From contig UCMS01000008.1 in assembly GCA_900473805.1 (NCBI GenBank), positions 327,775 to 391,774 on the forward strand: a stretch of 64,000 nucleotides of DNA, given 5' to 3'. This stretch comes from Hyphomicrobiales bacterium (GTDB lineage: Bacteria > Pseudomonadota > Alphaproteobacteria > Rhizobiales > Rhizobiaceae). Both the position numbers and the translations under genes were made by a program. The notes below the pieces were generated by a model, which saw only the letters and a list, made by a program, of their open reading frames with translations, was not told the origin of the DNA and made no database searches. This document shows positions 16,074-25,284 of the stretch, one piece after another; positions within the stretch are counted from its first letter, which is position 1, and each line of letters opens with the position of its first letter.

Positions 16074-16856
16074 GTGGCCGACCCTATCCGCACCCGTCGC
16101 GAAAACGGCATCCTCGAAGTCACGATCGACCGACCAAAGGCCAATGCCATCGATCTCGCAACCAGCCGGATCATGGGCGATATCTTCGCAGACTTCCGCG
16201 ACGACGAAACCCTGAGGGTGGCGATCATCACCGGTAGCGGTCCCAAGTTCTTCTGCCCAGGCTGGGACCTGAAGGCGGCCGCCGAGGGCGATGCGGTGGA
16301 CGGAGACTACGGCGTCGGCGGCTTTGGCGGCCTGCAGGAACTGCGCGACCTCAACAAGCCGGTCATTGCGGCCATCAACGGCATCTGTTGCGGCGGCGGC
16401 CTGGAGATCGCGCTCTCCGCCGATCTGATCCTCGCCGCCGATCACGCCACCTTTGCACTGCCGGAAATCCGCTCGGGCACGGTGGCCGACGCCGCCTCGA
16501 TCAAGCTGCCGAAGCGCATCCCCTATCACATCGCCATGGACATGCTTCTGACCGGCCGTTGGCTCGACGCACAGGAGGCCCATCGCTGGGGCTTCGTCAA
16601 CGAGATCCTGCCGGCAGACACGTTGATGGACCGCGCCTGGGCGCTCGCACGCCTGCTCGAAAGCGGCCCGCCGCTGGTCTATGCCGCGATCAAGGAGATC
16701 GTGCGCGATGCCGAGGGCCGGGATTTCCAGACGACGATGAACAAGATCACCAAACGGCAATACCGGACGGTCGACGTGCTTTACGGCAGCGAAGACCAGA
16801 TCGAAGGCGCGCGCGCCTTTGCCGAGAAGCGCCAGCCGGTCTGGAAAGGGAGATAG
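16074..16856 (+). CDS. Enoyl-CoA hydratase/isomerase family protein, probable crotonobetainyl-CoA hydratase
   Basis: This 260-residue crotonase-fold protein has the oxyanion-hole segments FFCPGWDLKAA (about 55-65) and NGICCGGGLEIALSADL (about 102-118). GTVADAASIKLPKRIPYHIAMDMLLTGRW (in part) resembles CaiD. The GTG start has GGAG seven bases upstream and lies four bases after the ligase gene, so the two are co-translated. In context it should hydrate crotonobetainyl-CoA to carnitinyl-CoA. Confidence 0.83.
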   Translation: MADPIRTRRENGILEVTIDRPKANAIDLATSRIMGDIFADFRDDETLRVAIITGSGPKFFCPGWDLKAAAEGDAVDGDYGVGGFGGLQELRDLNKPVIAAINGICCGGGLEIALSADLILAADHATFALPEIRSGTVADAASIKLPKRIPYHIAMDMLLTGRWLDAQEAHRWGFVNEILPADTLMDRAWALARLLESGPPLVYAAIKEIVRDAEGRDFQTTMNKITKRQYRTVDVLYGSEDQIEGARAFAEKRQPVWKGR

Positions 16857-16970
16857 TTTCAAGCAGCCGCGTGAGGGCCCTGGCGGTCGGCCCGATTGCG
16901 CAACCGTACGATCGCCACCGTCACGGAAAAAATGCCGGACGCATAACCAACCAGAACAAGGGAACAGACG

Positions 16971-18554
16971 ATGAGCAACGACAAATTTCTTTCGAGCCTG
17001 AGCAGAGCCGCCCTCAGCCGGCGCGAGTTCATGGGCCGCGCCATGGCCGCCGGCCTGACGCTCACGGCCGCCAGCTCGCTCTACGCCACCAGCGCCTCGG
17101 CCCAGGAGCCGAAGCGCGGCGGCAACCTGAAGCTCGGCCTCGAAGGTGGTTCCGCCACCGACAGCAAGGACCCGGCCAAGTTCCTGTCGCAGTTCATGTT
17201 CTGCATCGGCCGCTGCTGGGGCGACATGCTGGTCGAAAGCGATCCGCTGACGGGCGCTGCCGTCCCGGCGCTTGCCGAAAGCTGGGAGCCTTCGGCCGAT
17301 GCCGCGACCTGGACCTTCACCATCCGCAAGGGCGTGCAGTTCCATGACGGCAAGGAACTCACCATCGACGACGTCGTCGCCACCCTGAAGCGCCACACCG
17401 ACGAGAAGTCCGAATCCGGCGCACTCGGCGTGATGAAGTCGATCAAGGAGATCAAGAAGGACGGCGACAAGCTGGTCCTGGTGCTCACCGAAGGCAATGC
17501 CGATCTGCCGCTGCTGCTCACCGACTACCACCTCGTCATTCAGCCGAACGGTGGCTACGACGATCCGCTCGCCTCGATTGGCACTGGCCCCTATAAGCTC
17601 ACCAGCTTCGAAGCCGGCGTGCGCGCGACGCTCGAGCGGAACCAGAACGACTGGCGCTCGGACCGCGGTTATGTCGATACGATCGAAATCATCGGCATGA
17701 ACGATGCGACTGCGCGTATCGCGGCACTCGCCTCCGGCCAGGTGCATTTCATCAACCGCGTCGATCCGAAGACCGTCGGCATGCTGAAGCGCTCGCCGAA
17801 TGTCGAGATCCTCTCCACCTCCGGTCGCGGCCACTATGTCTTCATCATGCATTGCAACACGGCGCCGTTCGACAACAACGATCTTCGCCTCGCGCTCAAA
17901 TATGCCATGGACCGCGAAGCCATGGTCGAGACCGTGCTCGGCGGTTACGGCAAGGTCGGCAACGACTTCCCGATCAACAGCACCTATGCGCTCTTCCCCG
18001 AGGGCATCGAGCAGCGCACCTACGATCCTGACAAGGCCGCCTTCCATTACAAGAAGTCCGGTCACTCCGGTCCGGTCCTGCTGCGCACGTCGGAAGTCGC
18101 CTTCCCGGGCGCTGTCGATGCCGCCGTTCTCTACCAGGGCAGCGCCCAGAAGGCCGGCATCGAGATCGAGGTGAAGCGCGAGCCGGGTGACGGCTACTGG
18201 TCGAACGTCTGGAACGTCCAGCCCTTCTCCACCTCCTATTGGGGCGGCCGTCCGACCCAGGACCAGATGTATTCCACGGCTTACCTTTCGACCGCCGACT
18301 GGAACGACACCCGCTTCCTGCGCCCGGACTTCGACAAGATCCTGCTCCAGGCGCGCGCCGAACTCGACGAAGGCAAGCGCAAGGAGATGTATCGCGAGAT
18401 GGCGATGATGGTGCGCGACGAGGGCGGTCTGATCCTCCCGATGTTCAACGACTTCGTCAACGCCGCCCAGAAGTCGGTCAAGGGTTACGTCCACGACATC
18501 GGCAACGACATGTCGAACGGCTATGTCGCGACCCGCGTCTGGCTGGAAGCCTGA
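16971..18554 (+). CDS. ABC transporter substrate-binding protein, family 5 (dipeptide/oligopeptide type), Tat-exported
   Basis: This is a 527-residue periplasmic binding protein of the SBP_bac_5 family. The N-terminus carries a twin-arginine signal (SRREFMGR at 21-28, hydrophobic AAGLTLTAASSLYATSASA, cleavage near ASA-QE). The mature part shows PALAESWEPSADAATWTF and the FHDGKELTIDDVVATL family block. It heads a set with two permeases and a double ATPase. Because it follows the carnitine genes it could bind a betaine-type compound or a small peptide, but the substrate cannot be read from the sequence. Confidence 0.9.
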   Translation: MSNDKFLSSLSRAALSRREFMGRAMAAGLTLTAASSLYATSASAQEPKRGGNLKLGLEGGSATDSKDPAKFLSQFMFCIGRCWGDMLVESDPLTGAAVPALAESWEPSADAATWTFTIRKGVQFHDGKELTIDDVVATLKRHTDEKSESGALGVMKSIKEIKKDGDKLVLVLTEGNADLPLLLTDYHLVIQPNGGYDDPLASIGTGPYKLTSFEAGVRATLERNQNDWRSDRGYVDTIEIIGMNDATARIAALASGQVHFINRVDPKTVGMLKRSPNVEILSTSGRGHYVFIMHCNTAPFDNNDLRLALKYAMDREAMVETVLGGYGKVGNDFPINSTYALFPEGIEQRTYDPDKAAFHYKKSGHSGPVLLRTSEVAFPGAVDAAVLYQGSAQKAGIEIEVKREPGDGYWSNVWNVQPFSTSYWGGRPTQDQMYSTAYLSTADWNDTRFLRPDFDKILLQARAELDEGKRKEMYREMAMMVRDEGGLILPMFNDFVNAAQKSVKGYVHDIGNDMSNGYVATRVWLEA

Positions 18555-18596
18555 TCGCCCGAAACGGGCAGTCGGCAACGCACTGCTCCGGTCATC

Positions 18597-18635
18597 GGCC
18601 CGCGGACATGAGGTTCGCGGGCCAAACCCGTTTTT
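18597..18635 (+). terminator. Attenuator-like hairpin between binding protein and permease genes
   Basis: The stem GGCCCGCG (18597-18604) / CGCGGGCC (18616-18623) is followed by AAACCCGTTTTT. It lies between the binding-protein stop and the first permease start, the usual place for partial termination that makes binding protein more abundant than the membrane parts. Confidence 0.6.
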
Positions 18636-18656
18636 CTGGATAGCGGCTTAAAACGC

Positions 18657-19664
18657 ATGACCCAATCGACCGATGCCGGCGACCCGCCGGCCCTCTCCCT
18701 CTACCAGCGGTTTCCGCTGGCCGTTCTGGTGGTGCAGCGTCTGGTGCTGAGCCTGATCCTGCTGCTCGCGGTTTCGGTGCTCATCTATGGCGGGGTCGAG
18801 GCGCTTCCCGGCGACTTTGCCACAACCTATCTCGGCCAGTCCGCCACGCCTCAGGCGGTCGCCAATATCCGCGCCGATCTCGGTCTCGACCGGCCGATCG
18901 TCAGCCGCTATTTCGAATGGCTCGGCGGCGCCATTCAGGGCGATTTCGGCACCTCCTGGGCCAGCAAGAATTCCGTCACCGAACAGATCGGCAAGCGGCT
19001 CGGCAATTCCCTGTCGCTGGCAGCACTCGCCGCCGCCATTTCCGTGCCGCTCGCGGTCGGCCTCGGCATGCTCGCCGTGCATTTCCGCAATCGCATGCCC
19101 GATCGCATCATCAACGTGATCTCGCTTGCGGCGATCTCGCTGCCGGAATTCTTCATCGGCTATCTGCTGATCCTGGTCTTCGCGATCAATTTCAACATAG
19201 CGACCTTTCCCTCAACCGTACATGACGGCATGACCATTGCCGAACGGCTGAAGGCCATGGCGTTGCCGACGGCAACACTCGTACTCGTGGTGCTCGCTCA
19301 CATGATGCGCATGACCCGCGCCGCAATTCTCTCGGTCATGTCGTCGGCCTATATGGAAACCGCTGAACTGAAGGGCCTCTCGGCGCTCCGGGCCATCGTC
19401 AAACATGCAGCCCCCAACGCCATTGCGCCGATCGTCAACGTCGTCGCCCTCAACCTCGCCTATCTCGTCGTCGGGGTCGTCGTGGTCGAGGTGGTTTTCG
19501 TCTATCCCGGCATGGGCCAATACATGGTCGATGCCGTCACGGTGCGCGACATGCCCGTCGTCCAGGCCTGCGGCCTGATCTTCGCGGCCGTCTACATCTT
19601 CCTCAACATGCTGGCCGACATCATCGCCATCGTCGCCAATCCGAGACTGAGGCATCCGAGATGA
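18657..19664 (+). CDS. ABC transporter permease (DppB/OppB type)
   Basis: This is a 335-residue inner-membrane permease with six predicted helices, the DppB-type N-terminal topology with a large first periplasmic loop (about 45-115), and the coupling EAA motif near 225-245 (METAELKGLSALRAIVKHAAPNA). Its stop overlaps the start of the second permease by four bases (ATGA). It partners the family 5 binding protein upstream. Confidence 0.92.
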   Translation: MTQSTDAGDPPALSLYQRFPLAVLVVQRLVLSLILLLAVSVLIYGGVEALPGDFATTYLGQSATPQAVANIRADLGLDRPIVSRYFEWLGGAIQGDFGTSWASKNSVTEQIGKRLGNSLSLAALAAAISVPLAVGLGMLAVHFRNRMPDRIINVISLAAISLPEFFIGYLLILVFAINFNIATFPSTVHDGMTIAERLKAMALPTATLVLVVLAHMMRMTRAAILSVMSSAYMETAELKGLSALRAIVKHAAPNAIAPIVNVVALNLAYLVVGVVVVEVVFVYPGMGQYMVDAVTVRDMPVVQACGLIFAAVYIFLNMLADIIAIVANPRLRHPR

Positions 19665-20488
19665 GATTGAGACAGATCCCCATCAGCGCCTGGGTCGGCA
19701 TCTTCGGCATTACGCTCGCCGTCTTCTGCGCGCTCTTTGCCCCCTTGATCGCGCCGCATGGCGAGCGTGAGGTCGTTGGCGCCGTCTGGGAACCCATGGG
19801 CGGCGCCTTCCCGCTCGGCACCGACAATCTCGGCCGCGACCTGCTCTCGCGCATGATCTACGGCACGCGCACAACGCTCACGGTGGCGCTCGCCGCGACC
19901 GTCATCTCGTTTTCGCTGGGCATCTTCCTCAGCTTCACTGCGGCCGTCTCGCGCGGCGTGATCGACCAGACCCTGTCACGCTTCAACGACCTGATGATGT
20001 CGATCCCGACGCTGATCTTCGCGCTGGTGGTGCTCGCCGTGCTGCCGCAGAACCTCTTCGTGCTGATCCTGGTCATGGCGATCCTCGATTCCACCCGCGT
20101 CTACCGCCTCGGCCGGGCCGTGGCGCTCGATGTCGCTGTCATGGAATTTGTCGAAGCCGCCAAGCTGCGCGGCGAAGGTACGATGTGGATCATCTTCCGG
20201 GAGATCCTGCCCAACACGCTCTCGCCGCTGCTCGCCGAATTCGGCCTGCGCTTTGCCTTCTCGATCCTCTTCCTCTCTACCCTCTCCTTCCTCGGCCTCG
20301 GCATCCAGCCGCCGGCCGCCGACTGGGGTGGCATGGTCAAGGACAACAAGGACGGGATCATCTTCGGCATTTCCGCAGCCCTGGTACCCGGCTCGGCAAT
20401 TGCCGCGCTCGCCGTCTGCGTCAACCTGGTGGTCGACTGGCTGCTCGGACGCACATCCAGCCTGAAGGGAGGCCGTGGCGATGTCTGA
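19661..20488 (+). CDS. ABC transporter permease (DppC/OppC type)
   Basis: This is a 275-residue permease with about six helices; the N-terminal LGTDNLGRDLLSRMIYGTRTT block is characteristic of DppC. The EAA loop VEAAKLRGEGTMWIIFREILPN lies near 160. It overlaps the previous gene by four bases and the ATPase gene by eight, showing tight coupling in one importer operon. Confidence 0.92.
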   Translation: MRLRQIPISAWVGIFGITLAVFCALFAPLIAPHGEREVVGAVWEPMGGAFPLGTDNLGRDLLSRMIYGTRTTLTVALAATVISFSLGIFLSFTAAVSRGVIDQTLSRFNDLMMSIPTLIFALVVLAVLPQNLFVLILVMAILDSTRVYRLGRAVALDVAVMEFVEAAKLRGEGTMWIIFREILPNTLSPLLAEFGLRFAFSILFLSTLSFLGLGIQPPAADWGGMVKDNKDGIIFGISAALVPGSAIAALAVCVNLVVDWLLGRTSSLKGGRGDV

Positions 20489-22112
20489 ACTGCTTACCGT
20501 CCGCGATCTGAAGATCGAAGCCACATCCTATCCGCCCGGAGAGCCGCCGAAAAACATCACTATCGTCGAGGGCGTCTCCTTCCGCCTGCCCAAGGGTCGG
20601 GTGCTTGGCCTGATCGGCGAGTCCGGCGCCGGCAAGTCGACCATCGGCCTGTCGGCACTGGCTTACGGACGTGGTAGTGTGCGCATCACCGGCGGCGAAG
20701 TGTTGCTGAACGGTCAGGATATCCTGAAGCTGAATAAATCCGGCATCCGCAAGCTGCGCGGCGACCGCGTCTGTTACGTCGCGCAATCGGCCGCCGCCGC
20801 GTTCAATCCCGCCCACCGGCTGGGCGACCAGGTCATCGAGGCGACCGTTGCACACAAGCTGATGACCGTAGAGGAGGCCCGTGCCCGCGCCACCTATCTG
20901 TTCGGCGTGCTCGGTCTGCCGAACCCGGAAACGTTCGGCGACCGTTATCCGCACCAGGTCTCCGGCGGTCAGCTGCAGCGCGCCATGACCGCCATGGCGC
21001 TATGCTCCAACCCGGAACTGATCGTCTTCGACGAACCAACGACGGCGCTTGACGTCACCACCCAGATCGACGTGCTGGCCGCGATCAAACACGCGATCGA
21101 GACGACCCACACCGCCGCTCTCTACATCACCCATGACCTCGCCGTGGTCGCGCAGATCTCGGATGACATCATGGTGCTGCGCCAGGGAAAGACCGTCGAA
21201 TACGGCACGACCCAGCAGATCATCGAAGCGCCGGCCCAAGAGTATACCCGCGCGCTCGTCAATGTCCGCCAGGCGCGCAAGGAGGAGGCGATCGACCAGA
21301 GCGATCGGCAGCTCAAGATCGAGAACGTCACTGCCGGCTATTCCAACGGCTTCAAGGTGCTGCACGACGTGTCGCTGCATCTGCCAAAAGGCCAGACGCT
21401 CGCGGTCGTCGGCGAATCCGGCTCGGGCAAGTCGACGCTTGCCCGCGTCATCACCGGCCTTTTGCCGCCGATGTCCGGCACCGTCACCTTCGACGGCAAA
21501 CCGCTGACGCCAGCCCTCAAGCAGCGCAGCCGTGACGATCACAGGCGCATCCAGCTGATCTACCAGATGGCCGACACGGCGATGAACCCGCGCCAGACCG
21601 TGCGCGACATCATCGGCCGGCCGCTCACCTTCTATCGCGGCCTCCATGGCGCGGCGAAAACCGCCCGCGTCAAGGAACTGCTGGAACAGATCGAAATGGC
21701 CACCGGCTTCATCGACCGCTATCCGGCAGAACTATCCGGCGGGCAGAAACAGCGCGTGGCGATTGCCCGGGCACTTGCGGCAGAGCCGGAGCTGATCCTC
21801 TGCGACGAGCCGACCTCGGCGCTCGATCCGCTGGTGGCGGAGGGCATCCTGTCGCTTTTGATGCGGCTGCAGGCGGAAACGCAGGTCTCCTACATGTTCA
21901 TTACACACGACATCGCGATCGTGCGCGCCATCGCCGACAGCGTGGCGGTCATGCATCGCGGCCGCCTGGTGCGCTTCGGCCCGAAGTCGGAGGTGCTGTC
22001 GCCGCCCTTCGACGACTATACCGACCTGCTGCTCAAGTCCGTGCCAGAGATGGAGTTGGGCTGGCTGGAGAAGGCGCTTGCGACCCGTCGCATGGAGAGT
22101 GCCGGCCACTGA
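20481..22112 (+). CDS. ABC transporter ATP-binding protein with two nucleotide-binding domains (DppD-DppF fusion type)
   Basis: This 543-residue protein contains two full ATPase domains. The first has Walker A GESGAGKS (about 45-52) and signature VSGGQLQR. The second has Walker A GESGSGKS (about 311-318) and signature LSGGQKQR, with Walker B IVFDEPTT and ILCDEPTS. The ATG at 20481 is favoured by an AGGGAGG box eight bases upstream; a GTG two codons earlier is also in frame. It supplies energy for the importer of the two preceding permeases. Confidence 0.93.
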   Translation: MSELLTVRDLKIEATSYPPGEPPKNITIVEGVSFRLPKGRVLGLIGESGAGKSTIGLSALAYGRGSVRITGGEVLLNGQDILKLNKSGIRKLRGDRVCYVAQSAAAAFNPAHRLGDQVIEATVAHKLMTVEEARARATYLFGVLGLPNPETFGDRYPHQVSGGQLQRAMTAMALCSNPELIVFDEPTTALDVTTQIDVLAAIKHAIETTHTAALYITHDLAVVAQISDDIMVLRQGKTVEYGTTQQIIEAPAQEYTRALVNVRQARKEEAIDQSDRQLKIENVTAGYSNGFKVLHDVSLHLPKGQTLAVVGESGSGKSTLARVITGLLPPMSGTVTFDGKPLTPALKQRSRDDHRRIQLIYQMADTAMNPRQTVRDIIGRPLTFYRGLHGAAKTARVKELLEQIEMATGFIDRYPAELSGGQKQRVAIARALAAEPELILCDEPTSALDPLVAEGILSLLMRLQAETQVSYMFITHDIAIVRAIADSVAVMHRGRLVRFGPKSEVLSPPFDDYTDLLLKSVPEMELGWLEKALATRRMESAGH

Positions 22113-22179
22113 GAACACCCTTCTTCTGCCTGCCGGCATCGTCTCCCCGCTAAAACAGCAGAGCTATCGCATTTGAACA

Positions 22180-22320
22180 ATTCCCCCTCTGGCCTGCCGG
22201 CCATCTCCCCCACAAGGGGGGAGAGAACACGCGGCGGGCCCCCCGGCTCCGCCACTGAGGGCAGCGGCTGGGTTAAGCCCTCCCCCTTGTGGGGAGGGTT
22301 TGGGAGGGGAAAACCACACA
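22180..22320. repeat. Rhizobial intergenic mosaic element (RIME-like)
   Basis: A GC-rich palindromic block between the ATPase and hydrolase genes. CTCCCCCACAAGGGGGGAG (around 22204-22222) is mirrored by CCCTCCCCCTTGTGGGGAGG (around 22279-22298), joined by a GC-rich spacer. The wording CCCCCTCTGGCCTGCCGGCC at its left edge is typical of the repeated intergenic mosaic elements of Rhizobium and Ensifer genomes. Confidence 0.65.
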
Positions 22321-22347
22321 CTCGAATTCATCACCCGAAGGCACAGC

Positions 22348-24351
22348 ATGACATCGCGCCCGTTCACCACCATCGAAAACCAGTGGATCACCCTTGCCGA
22401 CGGCACCCGGCTCGCCGCGCGCATCTGGATGCCCGACGGCACTGACATCGATCCCGTTCCGGCCGTCTTCGAATTCCTGCCGTATCGCAAGCGGGACGGA
22501 ACGAGCCCGCGCGACGAATCCACCTACCCGGTCTTCGCCGCCGCCGGCATTGCCGGAGTACGCGTCGATATCAGAGGCTCGGGCGAATCCGATGGCGTCA
22601 TTGATGGCGAGTATACCGAGCTGGAACTCGCCAATGCCTGCGAGCTGATCGCCTGGATCGCGGCGCAGCCCTGGTCCAACGGTTCCGTCGGCATGATGGG
22701 GATCTCCTGGGGCGGCTTCAACTGCCTGCAGGTGGCCGCCCTTCGCCCGCCGGCGCTGAAAGCCGTCATCTCGATCGCCTCGACCACCGATCGCTACAAC
22801 GACGACATTCATTACAAGAACGGCTGCCACCTCTCCGCCCAGCTTTCCTGGGCCGCCACCATGCTCGCCTACCAGTCGCGCTCGCCCGATCCGGAAATCG
22901 TCGGCGACCGCTGGCGGGAGATGTGGATGGAACGGCTGGAAAACGAGCCCTTCTTCCTGGAGGAATGGCTCCCCCACCAGCGCCGCGACGCCTTCTGGAA
23001 ACACGGCTCGATCGGCGAGGATTTCTCCGCCGTCGCGATCCCATCGCTCGTCATCGCCGGCTGGGCCGACGGCTATCGCAACACGCCGCTTCTTGCCGTC
23101 GAGGGCATGCCTGATCGCTCCAAGGCGCTGATCGGCCCCTGGATCCACAAATACCCGCATTTCGCCTGGCCGAAGCCGCGCGCCGATTTCCACGGCGAGG
23201 CCATCGCCTTCTGGAACCGCTGGCTGCGCGGCGAGCAAAACGGAACCGAGGCGGTGCCGCAAGTGCGTGCCTATATCCTCGACGCCGTGAAGCCCGCTCC
23301 ACGCCGGGATGTCGATCCGGGCTTCTGGATTTCGAAAGACCGCTGGCAAGCGCCGGAGATGCTGAATTTCTACGTCGAGGCCTTCGGCTCGCTGACGGCG
23401 GGGCATCCGGTCCCCCATGCGCCGACCCATACAGTCACGCTCAAGTCCCCGCTCGACACCGGCACCGCCGCCGGCGAATGGTTCACGCTGAAGCCGGACG
23501 CGGAACTCGCCGGCGACCAGCGCGGCGACGATGCGGGATCGCTGACCTTCCAGACGGCGCCGCTCACCCACACGCTCGACATTTTCGGGCGCCCGGAACT
23601 CTCTGTGATGCTGTCGAGCGACGCCCCCGTCGCGAACCTGATCGCCCGGATCGTCGACGTGCATCCCGACGGCTCCGCCACCCGCGTCGCCTTCGGCGTG
23701 CTGAACCTGACCCATCGCAACGGCAATGGCGAACCTGAGCCGATGGTGCCCGGCGAACCGACACCGATCCGCTTGACGCTCGATGCCTGCGGATATCGCT
23801 TCCGTCCCGGTCACCGCATCCGGCTGTCGCTCTCGTCCTCCTATTGGCCAATGGTCCTTCCCGCCCCGACCGATGCGGAACTGACGCTCGACATCGCCAC
23901 GCTCGGCCTCGCCCTGCCGAAACTCGGCGGGCACGAAACCTTCGATATGAAGCAGCCGGACAATCCCAACCCGCTGCCGACCTATATCGAACATGCGCCG
24001 TCGGAGACCCGCCGCCAGGTGCTGCGCGACCTCCAGGCCAACCGAACCTCCTACACGATCTATGAGGATACCGGCCTGTTCGAGCATCCCGGCACGGGCC
24101 TATCGACCCGCCAGGTGCGCGACGAAGTCTGGTCGATCTCGCCGGGTGATCCGCAGTCGATGACGGGCACCTCCGTCTGGACCTGCGACATGCAGCGCCC
24201 CGGCTGGTTCGTGCGCACAGTCTCCACCTCGCGCATCGCCTGCACTGAGACGGACTGGCTGATCAGTGCGTCGGTCGTGGCTTACGAAGGTGAGATCGAG
24301 GTGTTCGAAAAGATCTTCCCGCAAAGGGCCATTCCGCGCGATCTGATGTAA
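22348..24351 (+). CDS. CocE/NonD family hydrolase (S15-type X-Pro dipeptidyl-peptidase fold)
   Basis: This is a 667-residue alpha/beta hydrolase of the CocE family. Residues about 35-330 carry the hydrolase domain with the nucleophile elbow GISWGG (about 119-124) and the oxyanion stretch FLPYRKRDGTSPRD. The C-terminal jelly-roll domain (about 350-600) follows, as in cocaine esterase and X-Pro peptidases. Families with this layout cleave esters, amides or X-Pro peptides. It follows a peptide-type importer, so cleavage of an imported peptide or ester is the natural guess. Start: ATG at 22348. Confidence 0.85.
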   Translation: MTSRPFTTIENQWITLADGTRLAARIWMPDGTDIDPVPAVFEFLPYRKRDGTSPRDESTYPVFAAAGIAGVRVDIRGSGESDGVIDGEYTELELANACELIAWIAAQPWSNGSVGMMGISWGGFNCLQVAALRPPALKAVISIASTTDRYNDDIHYKNGCHLSAQLSWAATMLAYQSRSPDPEIVGDRWREMWMERLENEPFFLEEWLPHQRRDAFWKHGSIGEDFSAVAIPSLVIAGWADGYRNTPLLAVEGMPDRSKALIGPWIHKYPHFAWPKPRADFHGEAIAFWNRWLRGEQNGTEAVPQVRAYILDAVKPAPRRDVDPGFWISKDRWQAPEMLNFYVEAFGSLTAGHPVPHAPTHTVTLKSPLDTGTAAGEWFTLKPDAELAGDQRGDDAGSLTFQTAPLTHTLDIFGRPELSVMLSSDAPVANLIARIVDVHPDGSATRVAFGVLNLTHRNGNGEPEPMVPGEPTPIRLTLDACGYRFRPGHRIRLSLSSSYWPMVLPAPTDAELTLDIATLGLALPKLGGHETFDMKQPDNPNPLPTYIEHAPSETRRQVLRDLQANRTSYTIYEDTGLFEHPGTGLSTRQVRDEVWSISPGDPQSMTGTSVWTCDMQRPGWFVRTVSTSRIACTETDWLISASVVAYEGEIEVFEKIFPQRAIPRDLM

Positions 24352-24363
24352 ACGACGCTGCCT

Positions 24364-25284
24364 TCAGTCCTGCGCGGCGAAACGGGTCACCGCCGCGCAG
24401 AGCGCCCCGAAACCTCTGCGCGCGCCCTGGCTCATGTGGCGGGCGCGCAGCCAGGCATGCACCATCTGCGGCTCTTCGCGGAACCAAACCTCGATCCCCG
24501 CCTGCGCCAGGCGCGCTGCGTAGGCACGGCCGTCATCGCGCAGCGGATCGAAATGGGCGACGGTGACGAAGGTCGGAGGCAGACCGGCCAAGGAACGTGA
24601 CAGGAGCGGATGGGCGACGGGGCTGTCGGCCGGCGCCTGCAGCACTTGCCGGTAATAGGCAACATCCGACGTCGCCAGCCCCGGCGCCTGCGCCATCTCG
24701 TGATAAGAGCCGGAGACGAGATCGCCGCCGAGCGCCGGATAGATCAGCGCCTGGCCGACAATGCCATTCAGCCCTTCGTCGCGTGCACGAAGCGCCAGCC
24801 CGGCCGCCAGATTGCCCCCGGCGCTATCCCCGATCAGAACAACCTTGCGACCGTCGGCGAGCAAAGAGGTCAACACCGCAAATGCGTCGTCATGCGCTGC
24901 CGGCCAGACATGTTCGGGTGCCAGCCGATAATCCACCGAAACCAGTTCCGCGCCCACATGCTCCGCCAGTTCGGCACAGATGGCGTGATGACTGTCGAGC
25001 GAGCCGACGACGAAGCCGCCACCATGGATGTAATAGAGCACGGTTCGGGTTCGGATCTTCGCCGGACGGTACCAGCGGACCGGAATGTGACCTTCCACTG
25101 TGCGGTCCTCTGTCACCATGCCCGGAGGCAGCGGCCGGTCGAAACGGGCGCAGAGGGCGTCATACCAGGCGCGTTGCTGTCCGATCGAGGCATCCACGGC
25201 ATCATCGGGATAGAAAGCCGCACAGATTTCGAGGAATTCGACAATGCCGGGTTCGGTCGGCGCCTTGGGATGGGTATCGGTCAT
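24364..25284 (-). CDS. Alpha/beta hydrolase of the hormone-sensitive lipase family
   Basis: This is a 306-residue esterase-like enzyme. The HSL-family oxyanion motif HGGGF (YYIHGGGFVVGSLDSHH, about 82-98) and the nucleophile motif GDSAGGN (about 154-160) are present, with a plausible acid and His near the C-terminus. It is convergent with the CocE gene, ending only 13 bases from its stop. The start is uncertain: the ATG at 25284 lacks a strong ribosome site, and in-frame GTG codons upstream exist. Substrate unknown, presumably a small acyl ester. Confidence 0.85.
   Translation of the reverse strand: MTDTHPKAPTEPGIVEFLEICAAFYPDDAVDASIGQQRAWYDALCARFDRPLPPGMVTEDRTVEGHIPVRWYRPAKIRTRTVLYYIHGGGFVVGSLDSHHAICAELAEHVGAELVSVDYRLAPEHVWPAAHDDAFAVLTSLLADGRKVVLIGDSAGGNLAAGLALRARDEGLNGIVGQALIYPALGGDLVSGSYHEMAQAPGLATSDVAYYRQVLQAPADSPVAHPLLSRSLAGLPPTFVTVAHFDPLRDDGRAYAARLAQAGIEVWFREEPQMVHAWLRARHMSQGARRGFGALCAAVTRFAAQD

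Noticed and set aside
15909..18578. Antisense frame of 889 codons opposite the hydratase and binding-protein genes
   Set aside because: Shadow of two clearly identified genes on the other strand; no ribosome site or domains.
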